Shown in pieces: positions 1-12,417 of a stretch of DNA of 35,199 nt. This DNA is from Elusimicrobiota bacterium (GTDB lineage Bacteria; Elusimicrobiota; Elusimicrobia; UBA1565; JACRDR01), in contig JAPLKK010000164.1 in the NCBI GenBank assembly GCA_026388115.1, positions 8,236 through 43,434 on the forward strand, read 5' to 3'. The translations under genes and the position numbers were made by a program. Every line of letters starts with the position of its first letter. Position 1 is the stretch's first letter. The notes below the pieces were generated by a model. It worked only from the letters and a program-made list of their open reading frames with translations, had not been told where the DNA came from and ran no database searches.

Positions 1-940
1 AGGCGATGTTGCCGATGGCGGCGAGCCCGGAGGTCAGCCCCAGCGACACCGCCAGCGGCAGGGCGGCCAGGAAGCTCCCGCCGTCGCGGCCGCCGAACTC
101 GTCGGACACCGAATCCGGACCGTCCGACTGATCGCGCCGGGGATTGCCAAGCTCGTCGAGGTCGCTGGTATCCTCGGAGTTCCCGCCGCGCTTGTCGTCC
201 TCGACGAACGGCCCGCCGTCCTTGCGGCCGCGCTCGGGCATCTGGCGGCTCTTGCTCAGCGAGATATCCTTCGCGCCGGTGCCGGCGGCGAAGGCGCTGG
301 CCGCGACGGAGCCCGCGCCGGCGATGGCCATCTCACCCGTGCGCGCGAGCATGTCGGCGTCGAGCGCGCCCTTCGCCGCATCGGAGCCCATGCGGCGGAA
401 GTCAGGGATCTCGGCGGAAAGCCGCTGGAAGGCCGTCGGGCGCTCCGAGCTTCGAGCCAGATTCTGAGCGGCCGCGCGGCCGGCGCCGGCCCGCGGCGCC
501 TGCTTGCCGGCCTGCGTGTGAACGGCCGGAGAGAACACCGCGCTCGCCGCCGTCGCCGCTCCGGCTTTGCCGGTGATGACGGCGATCTGCGGCAGCGCCT
601 GAGCGGCCGCCGCGGCCATCTCGCTCGCCGACCGGCCCGCCGGCGCAGCGACCGTTCCTTCCTGCGCGCTCGAAAGCACATTGGGCAGCGCCTTGATCGT
701 CGCCGGCAGCTCCAGCACGCCCGAAGGCAGGATCGTCACCGCGGCGCCCGGGCCCCGAGAAAGATTCGAGCCGATGCCGGCGCTGATTGCGCCAAGGCCC
801 GCGACGCCGGAGCCTTGGGCCGAGGCCGAGACGGCCGAGGTCACGGTCTGGGCGAAGGCCTGATACGGAGCGAGGCCCGGAGAAAGCGTGATGATAGCGG
901 TCGAAATGAAAAGAGAGAGGGCGCTGCGAAGATTCTTCAT
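1..940 (-). CDS. Exported protein with APG-Y-AFAQ N-terminal module (C-terminus beyond window)
   Basis: Read from ATG at 940 the frame stays open to the window edge (313 codons seen), so the gene is truncated by the window. The N-terminus (MKNLRSALSLFISTAIITLS) is a signal peptide with a basic n-region and a hydrophobic core. It is followed by PGLAPYQAFAQTV, the same module that opens the products of 2466-5516 and 5527-9960. The next 230 or so residues are Ala/Ser/Gly-rich with no recognisable domain. A charged stretch rich in Asp, Gly, Arg and Lys follows, and then a hydrophobic segment (LPLAVSLGLTSGLAAIGNIA) starts just before the edge. In the M48 paralogue membrane segments also follow such a linker, so a membrane or enzymatic C-terminal domain is possible, but none is visible. 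A -10-like TATCAT lies at 950-955, 9 nt before the start. Function unknown. Confidence 0.8.
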   Translation of the reverse strand, partial: MKNLRSALSLFISTAIITLSPGLAPYQAFAQTVTSAVSASAQGSGVAGLGAISAGIGSNLSRGPGAAVTILPSGVLELPATIKALPNVLSSAQEGTVAAPAGRSASEMAAAAAQALPQIAVITGKAGAATAASAVFSPAVHTQAGKQAPRAGAGRAAAQNLARSSERPTAFQRLSAEIPDFRRMGSDAAKGALDADMLARTGEMAIAGAGSVAASAFAAGTGAKDISLSKSRQMPERGRKDGGPFVEDDKRGGNSEDTSDLDELGNPRRDQSDGPDSVSDEFGGRDGGSFLAALPLAVSLGLTSGLAAIGNIA

Positions 941-1043
941 AGTACCCGGATGATAACACGCGATCCGGCCCGGGGGTTCGGGTCCATCGACCCAAGCGAC
1001 CACAGGCATTGGTCCCAGCGGGGACTGGGCCTATGGGCGGCGG

Positions 1044-1641
1044 TTACCGGGAGAGGAACGACAGCATGTCGCCGAAGCGCGGCGGGGTATCTTTTCCTCG
1101 CAGATCGTCGGCGCTGGCGAAGAACGGGTTCTCGCGCGCCGCGCACCGGATATGCGCGGTCGGATGAGCGCAAAGGATGCGCCGCAGCGCCGCGTCGCCG
1201 AAACGCAAGCGGTCGTAGCAGCAGAGCGCCGCGACCGGGATGTCGCCTAGGCTGTTGACCTCGATCTCGTAGCCCACGACCCGCGCGCCGATCTCTCCCC
1301 GCAGCGCGACGCACGCAAGGTCGCCGACCGCGCACAAACCAGGACGCCCTTCCGCCAGAGCCTCCTCGAGATGGTCCGCCCAAAGCTGCAGGGGCGCCTC
1401 GACGCTGAAGCGGCCGTTCGGGAAATAGACGGTCTCCGCGTCGAGAAGGATCAGGTCTCCGCGCCGCTCGTGACGTCCGACGTCCAGGCCGTGTTCGCGC
1501 AGGCCGCGCGCGGCCTCGTCGAGCGGGGACGCTGTCGCGCTCTTCGCAGTCCTGGTAGAACAGGCACGAGTGGAGCACGCAATAGTCTAGCCCCCGGAGC
1601 TCGCCGGCCGCAAGACACGCATGCCGGACCGTACCGATCAC
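1044..1641 (-). pseudogene. MEDS (DcmR-type sensory) domain protein, frameshifted
   Basis: Two overlapping frames together give one MEDS-domain protein. The upstream frame, from a GTG at 1641, contains HSCLFYQDCEERD, the hallmark start of MEDS domains. It then turns into Arg-rich nonsense. Removing one base from the four-G run at 1525-1528 joins it to the second frame, which reads DSVPLDEAARGL, then an LLDAETVYFPNGRF segment, GLCAVGDL, the YEIEVN and ALCCYDRLRF blocks typical of the domain, and a stop at 1044. The MEDS domain is known as a sensory module in DcmR-like regulators and is often fused to kinases or response proteins. Here it stands alone at about 198 residues. The break lies in a homopolymer, so it is either a sequencing error or a recent inactivation. 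The domain assignment rests on motif order and is fairly secure. The substrate is unknown. Confidence 0.7.
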
Positions 1642-1735
1642 GTTGCCGCGATGTAACCTTGGTCTGACATGCTAGTATCCCGCATATTCGCGGCGCCATC
1701 CGGCGCGACCCCGAAGGCGTTCCAAGACCTCCTCC

Positions 1736-1765
1736 TTGATTCCCCGGCCCCGCCGCGCGTAAAAT
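1736..1765 (+). promoter_or_regulatory. Promoter of yceH (TTGATT-N18-TAAAAT), probably leaderless
   Basis: TTGATT at 1736-1741 and TAAAAT at 1760-1765 are 18 bp apart. The -10 element ends 6 nt before the ATG at 1772, and no Shine-Dalgarno sequence lies between them. A transcript start at or next to the A of the ATG is the simplest reading. Confidence 0.5.
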
Positions 1766-1771
1766 AGCCGC

Positions 1772-2380
1772 ATGAACCTCCAGCTCGACGCCGTAGAGGC
1801 CCGCATCCTCGGATCGCTCATCGAGAAGTCCTACCTGACCCCGGACCAGTATCCCCTTTCCTTCAACGCGCTCTTGAACGCCTGCAATCAGAAGACGAGC
1901 CGCGAACCCGTCATGGAGCTCGACATCGACGCCATGGGGAGAGGCCTCGAGCGGCTGCGGCAGGAGGGCTTGGTCGAGCAGAAGCTCGGCAGCCGCGTGC
2001 CGAAATTCGCCCACGCGGCCGCCCGGCTCGGGGCCGGCGACACCGCCGAGATACTCGGCCTCCTGTGCCTGCTGCTGCTGCGCGGCGCGCAGACCGCGGC
2101 GGAGCTGCGCGTGCGCACCGAGCGCATGTCGCACTTCGCCGCGACCGGCGAGGTCGAGGCCGAATTGCAGAAGCTCGCCGAGCATCCCGAAGGGCCGTTC
2201 GTGGCCAAGCTCGCCCGCGGCCGCTATCAGCATCTCTTCTCCGGCGCGTCCTCCGAGGCGGCGGCGCCGATCGTCGCGCCCGGACCGGACAAGCTCGCGC
2301 AGTTGGAAGCCCGCGTCGCCGCGCTCGAGACGCTGTGCAAGGACCTTCAGGAGAGGCTCGCGAAGCCCGCAAGCGCCTAG
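1772..2380 (+). CDS. yceH: YceH/DUF480 family protein
   Basis: The 202-residue product matches the UPF0502 (YceH, DUF480) family over its whole length. The N-terminal signature runs from LDAVEARILGSLIEKSYLTP through DQYPLSFNALLNACNQKTSR to EPVM. A second winged-helix-like half contains the RGAQTAAELRVRTERM block. Family members are cytoplasmic tandem winged-helix proteins of unknown role. The C-terminal 25 residues form a likely coiled coil (LAQLEARVAALETLCKDLQERL). The start is fixed by the conserved N-terminus and by the -10 element 6 nt upstream. The gene stands alone, divergent from the MEDS gene and convergent with the M48 gene, with two strong hairpins in the gap. Confidence 0.93.
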   Translation: MNLQLDAVEARILGSLIEKSYLTPDQYPLSFNALLNACNQKTSREPVMELDIDAMGRGLERLRQEGLVEQKLGSRVPKFAHAAARLGAGDTAEILGLLCLLLLRGAQTAAELRVRTERMSHFAATGEVEAELQKLAEHPEGPFVAKLARGRYQHLFSGASSEAAAPIVAPGPDKLAQLEARVAALETLCKDLQERLAKPASA

Positions 2381-2389
2381 AAAAGCGGA

Positions 2390-2449
2390 CCGCCCTCGAC
2401 CCGCAGGGGGCCGAGGGCGGAGGTCAACGAAGGGGCCTGTCCCCTTCGT
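2390..2449. terminator. Tandem hairpins between convergent yceH and M48 genes
   Basis: Two perfect hairpins lie between the convergent genes. The first pairs 2390-2398 with 2412-2420 (9 bp, CCGCCCTCG with CGAGGGCGG). The second pairs 2427-2435 with 2441-2449 (9 bp, ACGAAGGGG with CCCCTTCGT, loop CCTGT). Neither has a T-tract on either strand. Their position and symmetry suggest a bidirectional terminator or 3'-end stabiliser. Confidence 0.55.
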
Positions 2450-2465
2450 CCGCTAACAGCGAAGC

Positions 2466-5400
2466 TTAGAGGCCGAGGTTTCGGGTACCTTCGGTCTGCT
2501 GGGTCCCTCCACCCGCCTTCTGCTTCTGCTGCTGCGCCATCGTCATCTCGTAGAGGCGGTCGATGCGCAGTCCGGTGTCCGGGTGGGTGATGAACGCGTT
2601 GAAGAAGGCGTTGTCCGCCTTCTCGACCGGACGCCCCTCGTTGGTCCCCTTCGCCTCGAGCACTCCCCCGTTCAGGAGCTGCTCGCCGGGGTTCACGGTG
2701 AACAAATGCTGGGTCGCGGCCATGAACGGCAGGCGGCGCCGGTCGATCTGGAAGCCGGAGGGCGGCCGCCAGGACATCAGCACGCCGAGGCCCAGGGCCA
2801 ACGACGCCGGGTCCTCGGTCAACAGCGCGCCGCCCTCGTCGGCGTGGCCCTCGCGGGCGCGCGAGGACGCAAGCTGGAGCAGCTGTGCGATGATCGGCGC
2901 CCACAGCGCGGCGAAGACCTTCACGAGGCCCACAAGGGTCTTGACCGCGAGGCCCGTCGAGACGGGCTCCAGCATCTGCGGCTGGGCCCGGCCCAAGTTC
3001 CGCGTGCCGTCGTCGACGACGGACACCTTGCTGTTCTGGGCGTCGCCGGCAGCCGCGCGGCTGCGGATCATCTCCCACACCTTGTGCGCCAACGCCTTCG
3101 CGTGGCCGACCGCCCACAGCACGCCGTAGGAGGCGAAGGAGATGCCGGAGGACTGCCCGGAGGCGATGCCGCCCAGGATCATGTCGCGGTGCATCACGTG
3201 CGTGAACTCGTGGCCGAGCACGCCGCGCATGATGCGGTAGCCGAGCTCCTTGAGCTGGGCCTGCGTGGCTCCCTGCACCGCCTGCCGGACGGCCTCGGGG
3301 GCCGCGTCGGCGCTGATGCCCGGGATCGAGCCCGCGATGGCGATGCGGTAGATCTTGAAGGCCTTGCCCTGCGGGTCCACGCTGCGGAGCACGTTGCTCA
3401 AGTTCGCGCGCAGGTTCTCGGGGTCCAGCACCATCCCCTTGAAGATGACGGTCACGCCGACCAGAGCCTTGAAGGGCGACAGGCCCGTGGCGAAGGCGTT
3501 CGGCACCGGCATCGCCTCGACCGGGACGTCGACGATCTCGGGCATCGGGATGGGCTTCTGGCCCTTGGCCGCGCGCTCCTTATTGATGCGCTCGCGCAGG
3601 TCCTTCATGATGGACCAGACCTCGGGGTTACTCTCCTCCGTGGTCGGCTGCACCTTCATCATCATCTTGATCAGCTTGACGGAGAAGGCAAGCTGGAGGC
3701 CCACGATGGCGCCGGCCACGGCGGTGTTGGTGAGGATGGTGCCGACGCCCGTGATGCTCAGGCCGATAAAGGCCGCCAGCCCAAGGAGGGTGGCGATGAA
3801 GATGCCCGTACGCAGGGCGTAGTGGTACTTCGGCCAAGCCGCCGGCTTCGCCGAGGTCCCGTCGACCTTCGTCGGCTCGGCCGAGGAGGGCGCCGCCGCG
3901 CCGCGCTGCAGCATCCGCCCCAGGAGCCCCTCGGTCCACACCGCGGCCCTCTCGGGCAGGAACGCCAGAGCGAAGAACGCGAGCGGCGAGGCGAATTGAG
4001 CCAGTTTGGCGACCACCGGAACGATCAGCGCGATCGCGGCCAGATGAGGCAGGGCGAAAGCCGCCACATTCGCGAGCACGGCAAGGCCGGCCACCGACAG
4101 GTAGAGGTGGTTGAAGTACTTCTTCGAGCCGAGGAACATCCAAGCGCCGAACGCGACGTTCGTCCACACCGGCACGAAGCCGGTCAGGAGCGCGAAGACG
4201 ACGCCCGTCATCACCCACGTGTAGAGCGGGAACCGGATCGCCTGCGTCGAGCCGGGGATGGAGAACGGCCGGCCGGTCTCGGCCGACTCGATGATGCGCC
4301 CCGCGAAGAAAGACAGGGTCGTCAGCGCCGGGATGGCCATCAGGCCGAAGATCGAGCCGATGGTCAACGGCCCGGCGACCGCGGCGACGGCGAGAAGTGC
4401 CGTCGAGCCGGCGGCGAGAAGGCCGCTCTTGAGATGCGTCTCTCCCCCGGCCATGGCCATCAGCGAGCCCATGCTCACGATCGCGGCGGGCAAGGCGACG
4501 GCCGGCGCGGAGAGGATCGCGCCGGTGAGGATGCCCGGCAAGGCTACGATCGCCGCGCCGGCCAAGAGGCCGAGACCGATGTCGAAGACCCGTTTGGGAC
4601 CGCTAAGACGTTCGGAGTCGCGCAGCGAGAAGCGATAGCGGAAATAAAGAGCCACGGGCCCGAGGACGACGCCGGACATCACTGCCCAAAGCGCGGCGCC
4701 CGGGATGATGCCGAAGGCCGCCGGGGCCAAGGCGACGGCCGCGGCCTGGACGGCGACGACGGCAAGCGCCGCGCCCGCGACGGTCGCCATGCTGACCGCG
4801 ACGCGGCCGATGGCGGACCACTTGGACTGGGTGACCGGCGTCTGGGCCGGCGCAGCCGGCACGCGATAGGAAGCCGGAGAAACGTCGGACCCGTTGGTCG
4901 GGACGAGGCCGTTGCCGGCGGTCCCCATGCGGCCGGCGACCGGCGACACGCGGTCCATGAGCGTCGAGCCCGCGGCGTGAGCCTCGCCGCCGGCCATCTT
5001 GCCGATATCGGCGGAGGCAGGGGCGATCTTGCCCGGCGCGGTGAGCAGCGCCTGCACCGGAGCGTCGAGCTTCTTCTCGATCGCGGCGGCGGGTTGGCTC
5101 TGGCGCGCGACGGCGAGGTTCGCGGCCGTATTCTCTCCCCCCTTCTGGGGGAGGGCCTGTGTGGAGGGTAGCTGCTGCGCAGCCGGACTGACGGCGCCCA
5201 ACTCCCCCCGCGCGGCGGGGACCGGGAGCCCGACCGGTGTTACGCCGCCGACGGTGATGGCGGCAGGAGCGGCGGTCACGGGCGACAACCCGATGCCGAC
5301 CGGCAGGGTCAAAGAGACGCTCGGCGTCACGGCCCGGCCGGCTACGGCGCCCGCGGCGGCCGCGGATTGGCCGCCGATCGCGCTCGCGCCGCTGACGGCG

Positions 5401-5516
5401 GAGCCGGTGACGACCTGCGCCAGCGCCTCGTAACAGCCGAGGCCGGGGGCCGTGATCAACAGCGCGGTGGACAGCAGCGCCGCGACGGTCTTAGTGGACA
5501 ATGAGATACGCTTCAT
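2466..5516 (-). CDS. M48 (HtpX-like) zinc metallopeptidase with long multi-TM N-terminal extension
   Basis: The product has 1016 residues, far longer than HtpX (about 290). It begins with a signal or anchor (MKRISLSTKTVAALLSTALL) and the APGLGCYEALAQ module. An Ala/Pro-rich linker with a GEAHAAG motif follows, then a long hydrophobic region of roughly ten membrane segments (about residues 230-620). The peptidase domain begins near PNAFATG, as in HtpX, and has the zinc motif HEFTH at 769-773 with the third-ligand candidate Glu889 in REGHADE. The late block THPDTGLRIDRL is typical of M48. All catalytic residues are present, so it should be an active membrane protease, by family role probably cleaving misfolded membrane or envelope proteins. 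AGGAG lies 7 nt before the ATG. It sits 10 bp behind the Clp-HAD gene on the same strand, so an operon is likely. Confidence 0.9.
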   Translation of the reverse strand: MKRISLSTKTVAALLSTALLITAPGLGCYEALAQVVTGSAVSGASAIGGQSAAAAGAVAGRAVTPSVSLTLPVGIGLSPVTAAPAAITVGGVTPVGLPVPAARGELGAVSPAAQQLPSTQALPQKGGENTAANLAVARQSQPAAAIEKKLDAPVQALLTAPGKIAPASADIGKMAGGEAHAAGSTLMDRVSPVAGRMGTAGNGLVPTNGSDVSPASYRVPAAPAQTPVTQSKWSAIGRVAVSMATVAGAALAVVAVQAAAVALAPAAFGIIPGAALWAVMSGVVLGPVALYFRYRFSLRDSERLSGPKRVFDIGLGLLAGAAIVALPGILTGAILSAPAVALPAAIVSMGSLMAMAGGETHLKSGLLAAGSTALLAVAAVAGPLTIGSIFGLMAIPALTTLSFFAGRIIESAETGRPFSIPGSTQAIRFPLYTWVMTGVVFALLTGFVPVWTNVAFGAWMFLGSKKYFNHLYLSVAGLAVLANVAAFALPHLAAIALIVPVVAKLAQFASPLAFFALAFLPERAAVWTEGLLGRMLQRGAAAPSSAEPTKVDGTSAKPAAWPKYHYALRTGIFIATLLGLAAFIGLSITGVGTILTNTAVAGAIVGLQLAFSVKLIKMMMKVQPTTEESNPEVWSIMKDLRERINKERAAKGQKPIPMPEIVDVPVEAMPVPNAFATGLSPFKALVGVTVIFKGMVLDPENLRANLSNVLRSVDPQGKAFKIYRIAIAGSIPGISADAAPEAVRQAVQGATQAQLKELGYRIMRGVLGHEFTHVMHRDMILGGIASGQSSGISFASYGVLWAVGHAKALAHKVWEMIRSRAAAGDAQNSKVSVVDDGTRNLGRAQPQMLEPVSTGLAVKTLVGLVKVFAALWAPIIAQLLQLASSRAREGHADEGGALLTEDPASLALGLGVLMSWRPPSGFQIDRRRLPFMAATQHLFTVNPGEQLLNGGVLEAKGTNEGRPVEKADNAFFNAFITHPDTGLRIDRLYEMTMAQQQKQKAGGGTQQTEGTRNLGL

Positions 5517-5526
5517 GAGTTAGCTC

Positions 5527-9960
<4,434 letters not shown>

Positions 9961-10260
9961 GCGCCATCATCATAGCCGCGATCCGTCTTGGACGGATGGG
10001 CCATTGAGGACGCCGTTGGGGCGAAAAATGGCCTAACGGGAGCGCGGCCAACGACCCAAACCGCGTGGGCCCTTGGACCTGCATATCGTTTCCTGACGGA
10101 GCCGCGCGAACAGGCGGATTCAGGACGCCGACGCCGCCTCCGCCGGCGTTCTTGAAAGCTCCTCGAAGCCTAAGGTCCTATTCGGACTAGGAAATCTGCC
10201 GCCGCTTCACTGGGTCCCTCGGTTCATGCTTAATCGTCGCGCGGTTACTAAAATCCGCGT
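9961..10260. other. Divergent intergenic region of clp-HAD and M3 peptidase genes
   Basis: No convincing gene lies in these 300 bp. A perfect 7-bp hairpin (9981-9987 with 9991-9997, ATCCGTC/GACGGAT) sits in the leader of the Clp-HAD gene. CCAACGACCCAA at 10048-10059 nearly repeats CCATCGACCCAA at 984-995, upstream of the paralogous gene at 940. An imperfect palindrome at 10169-10191 pairs CCTA with TAGG and GTCC with GGAC. The -10 element of the M3 gene is at 10249-10254. Confidence 0.5.
10249..10254 (+). promoter_or_regulatory. -10 element of M3 peptidase gene, probably leaderless
   Basis: TAAAAT ends exactly 6 nt before the ATG at 10261, the same hexamer and spacing as at yceH. No Shine-Dalgarno sequence is present. 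I see no good -35 hexamer. Confidence 0.45.
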
Positions 10261-12417
10261 ATGGTCCACCTGCGAACACTCGTTTCCATCCTATTGCTCC
10301 CCTCTTGCCTCTGGGCCCAAACGGTGGCCCCAACCCTGCAGACGCCCGCCGGCGCCTCCAGCCTCGGCGGCGTCGCCGCCGCCGCAGGCGCCGCCGCGAC
10401 GCCCTCCGCTATCGCCGTTCCATCGTCGATCTCCCAGGCTCCCGTCCTCTCCTACCCGACCACGTTCCGCGGGATGGCCGCCACCTACAAGGCCGCCGAG
10501 CACGACTACGTTTCCGCGATCGACAAGGTCCTCGCCATCCCCGCGGAGCAGCGGACCTTTGCGAACACTGCAAGGCCGCTCGCCGACGCTGATGCGCGCT
10601 TCAGCGAGGCCACGACCGGAGCCTCCTTCATGGCCGACGTCTCGCCGGACGCCAGGGTGCGGCGCATGGCCGAGGCCATCGACCGCCGGCAGAGCCGCCT
10701 CGGCATCCAGCTCGCCGACCGCCAGGACCTCTATCAGGCCTACAAGGACGCCGCCGCCAAGGGCGAGGCGCTCACGGGCGAGGACAAGAAGCTGCTGGAA
10801 GAGACCTTGCTGGGCTACCAGCGACGCGGCATGGGGCTCTCGCGGGAGCAGCGCGACAGGCTCAACGCCATCCGGCGGCGCCTGTCCGACCTCTCGCAGT
10901 CCTTCGAAAAGAACCTGCGCGAGGTGAACGACGCCTTGGAGATCGACCCGAGCCGCCTGGCCGGGCTGCCGCAGTCCTACATCGACGGCCTCGAGCGCAC
11001 GCCGGAGGGCAAGGTCAAGGTCGGCCTCGACTATCCGACCTACAACCCCTTCATGGACCTCGCCAAAGATTCGGATCTGCGGCGCCAGCTCTACCTCAAG
11101 TTCGCCAACCGGGCGGGGGACAAGAACATGCCCATCCTGGGCGAGGTGCTCTCCTTGCGCCGGGAGATGGCCGGCATGCTCGGCTACAAGTCGTACGCCC
11201 ATTTCGCCATCGAGGACCGCATGGCGAAGACCCCCGAGCGCGTCCAGTCCTTCCTCGGCCGGCTCAAAGACCTCCTGCAGGGCCCCGCGAAAGCCGAGGA
11301 AGCGCGCATGCTCGAGGAGAAGCGCCGCGACGACGACGCGGCGCAGAAAGTGGACGCCTGGGACCGCGCCTACTACGCGGTAAGGCTACAAAAGCGCCTT
11401 TACGACCTGGACGACGAGGAGGTGCGGCAGTACTTCCCGGTGGATACCGTCGTCGAAGGGACGCTGCGGGTTTATCAGGACCTGCTCGGCGTGCGCTTCA
11501 CGGAAAAGCCCGCCCAGGGCTGGTCCAAAGACGTGCGCCTCTTCGAGATCGACGACGCGGCCACGGGCAAGCGCATCGGCCACTTCTTCCTCGACCTCTA
11601 TCCGCGGCCGGGCAAGTACGAGCACATGGCGGCCTTCTCGTTGATCCGGGGACACGAGCTCCCCGACGGATCGTACCGCCAGCCGGTATCGGCCATGGTC
11701 GGCAATTTCACCAAGGCGACGCCGAACCAGCCCTCGCTCTTGCTGCACAGCGAGGTGGAGACCTTCTTCCATGAGTTCGGCCACCTGATGCATCAGACCC
11801 TGACGCAGGCCCGCTACATGGACTTCTCCGGCTCCAGCGTGGCGCGAGATTTCGTGGAAGCGCCGTCGCAGATGCTCGAGAACTTCGTCTGGCAGCCTGC
11901 CATCCTGGCGAAGCTCTCCGGCCACTGGCAGGACCCCTCGCGCAAGCTCCCGCCGGAGCTCTTGGCCAAGATGCTGGCCGCCAGGAACTTCAACCGGGCC
12001 AAGGCGGAGCTGGGACAAGTCGCCTTGTCCATGCTCGACATGGTCTATAACCTGGAGCCGGTCGAGCCGATGGCGGCGATGGAGCGCATCTGGGCCGAGC
12101 TGGGCCTGCCGGCGCCGGTGCCCGGCACGCATTTCCCGGCCACCTTCGGCCACCTGATGGGCTACGCGGCGGGCTACTACGGCTACCTCTGGTCGCGCGT
12201 CTACGCCCAGGACATCTTCTCCCGCTTCGAGAAAGAGGGCATCGACAGCCCGGCCGTGGGCATGTCCTACCGCAAGGAGATACTGCAGACCGGCTCCTCA
12301 CGCGAAGAGGCCGAGTCGCTCAAGGCGTTCTTGGGCCGCGAGCCGGACGAGGAGGCCTTCCTGCGCTATCTCGGCCTGCCGGCTCCCGCCGCGGGCGACG
12401 CGCGGCCGGGCGTCTAG
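10261..12417 (+). CDS. Exported M3-family (thimet oligopeptidase-like) metallopeptidase
   Basis: The product has 718 residues, close to the usual 600-720 of M3 oligopeptidases. A signal peptide (MVHLRTLVSILLLPSCLWAQ) is followed by an Ala/Ser-rich linker to about residue 75 and then by the all-helical M3 fold. The zinc site reads HEFGHLMH at 504-511, with the third ligand Glu533 in DFVEAPSQMLENF, a strongly conserved M3 block. The family cleaves short oligopeptides inside a deep channel and most members are cytosolic. Here a signal peptide points to the periplasm, where the enzyme could trim peptides released by other exported proteases. The stop codon overlaps the stop of the convergent gene at 12414 in a shared CTAG. 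The start is set by the signal peptide and the -10 element. Confidence 0.93.
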   Translation: MVHLRTLVSILLLPSCLWAQTVAPTLQTPAGASSLGGVAAAAGAAATPSAIAVPSSISQAPVLSYPTTFRGMAATYKAAEHDYVSAIDKVLAIPAEQRTFANTARPLADADARFSEATTGASFMADVSPDARVRRMAEAIDRRQSRLGIQLADRQDLYQAYKDAAAKGEALTGEDKKLLEETLLGYQRRGMGLSREQRDRLNAIRRRLSDLSQSFEKNLREVNDALEIDPSRLAGLPQSYIDGLERTPEGKVKVGLDYPTYNPFMDLAKDSDLRRQLYLKFANRAGDKNMPILGEVLSLRREMAGMLGYKSYAHFAIEDRMAKTPERVQSFLGRLKDLLQGPAKAEEARMLEEKRRDDDAAQKVDAWDRAYYAVRLQKRLYDLDDEEVRQYFPVDTVVEGTLRVYQDLLGVRFTEKPAQGWSKDVRLFEIDDAATGKRIGHFFLDLYPRPGKYEHMAAFSLIRGHELPDGSYRQPVSAMVGNFTKATPNQPSLLLHSEVETFFHEFGHLMHQTLTQARYMDFSGSSVARDFVEAPSQMLENFVWQPAILAKLSGHWQDPSRKLPPELLAKMLAARNFNRAKAELGQVALSMLDMVYNLEPVEPMAAMERIWAELGLPAPVPGTHFPATFGHLMGYAAGYYGYLWSRVYAQDIFSRFEKEGIDSPAVGMSYRKEILQTGSSREEAESLKAFLGREPDEEAFLRYLGLPAPAAGDARPGV

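Noticed and set aside
2583-5171. A very long open frame on the plus strand opposite the M48 gene
   Set aside because: It is extremely rich in Arg, Gly, Asp and His with no domain, as expected for the antisense of a GC-rich gene. The minus-strand M48 reading has all expected motifs.
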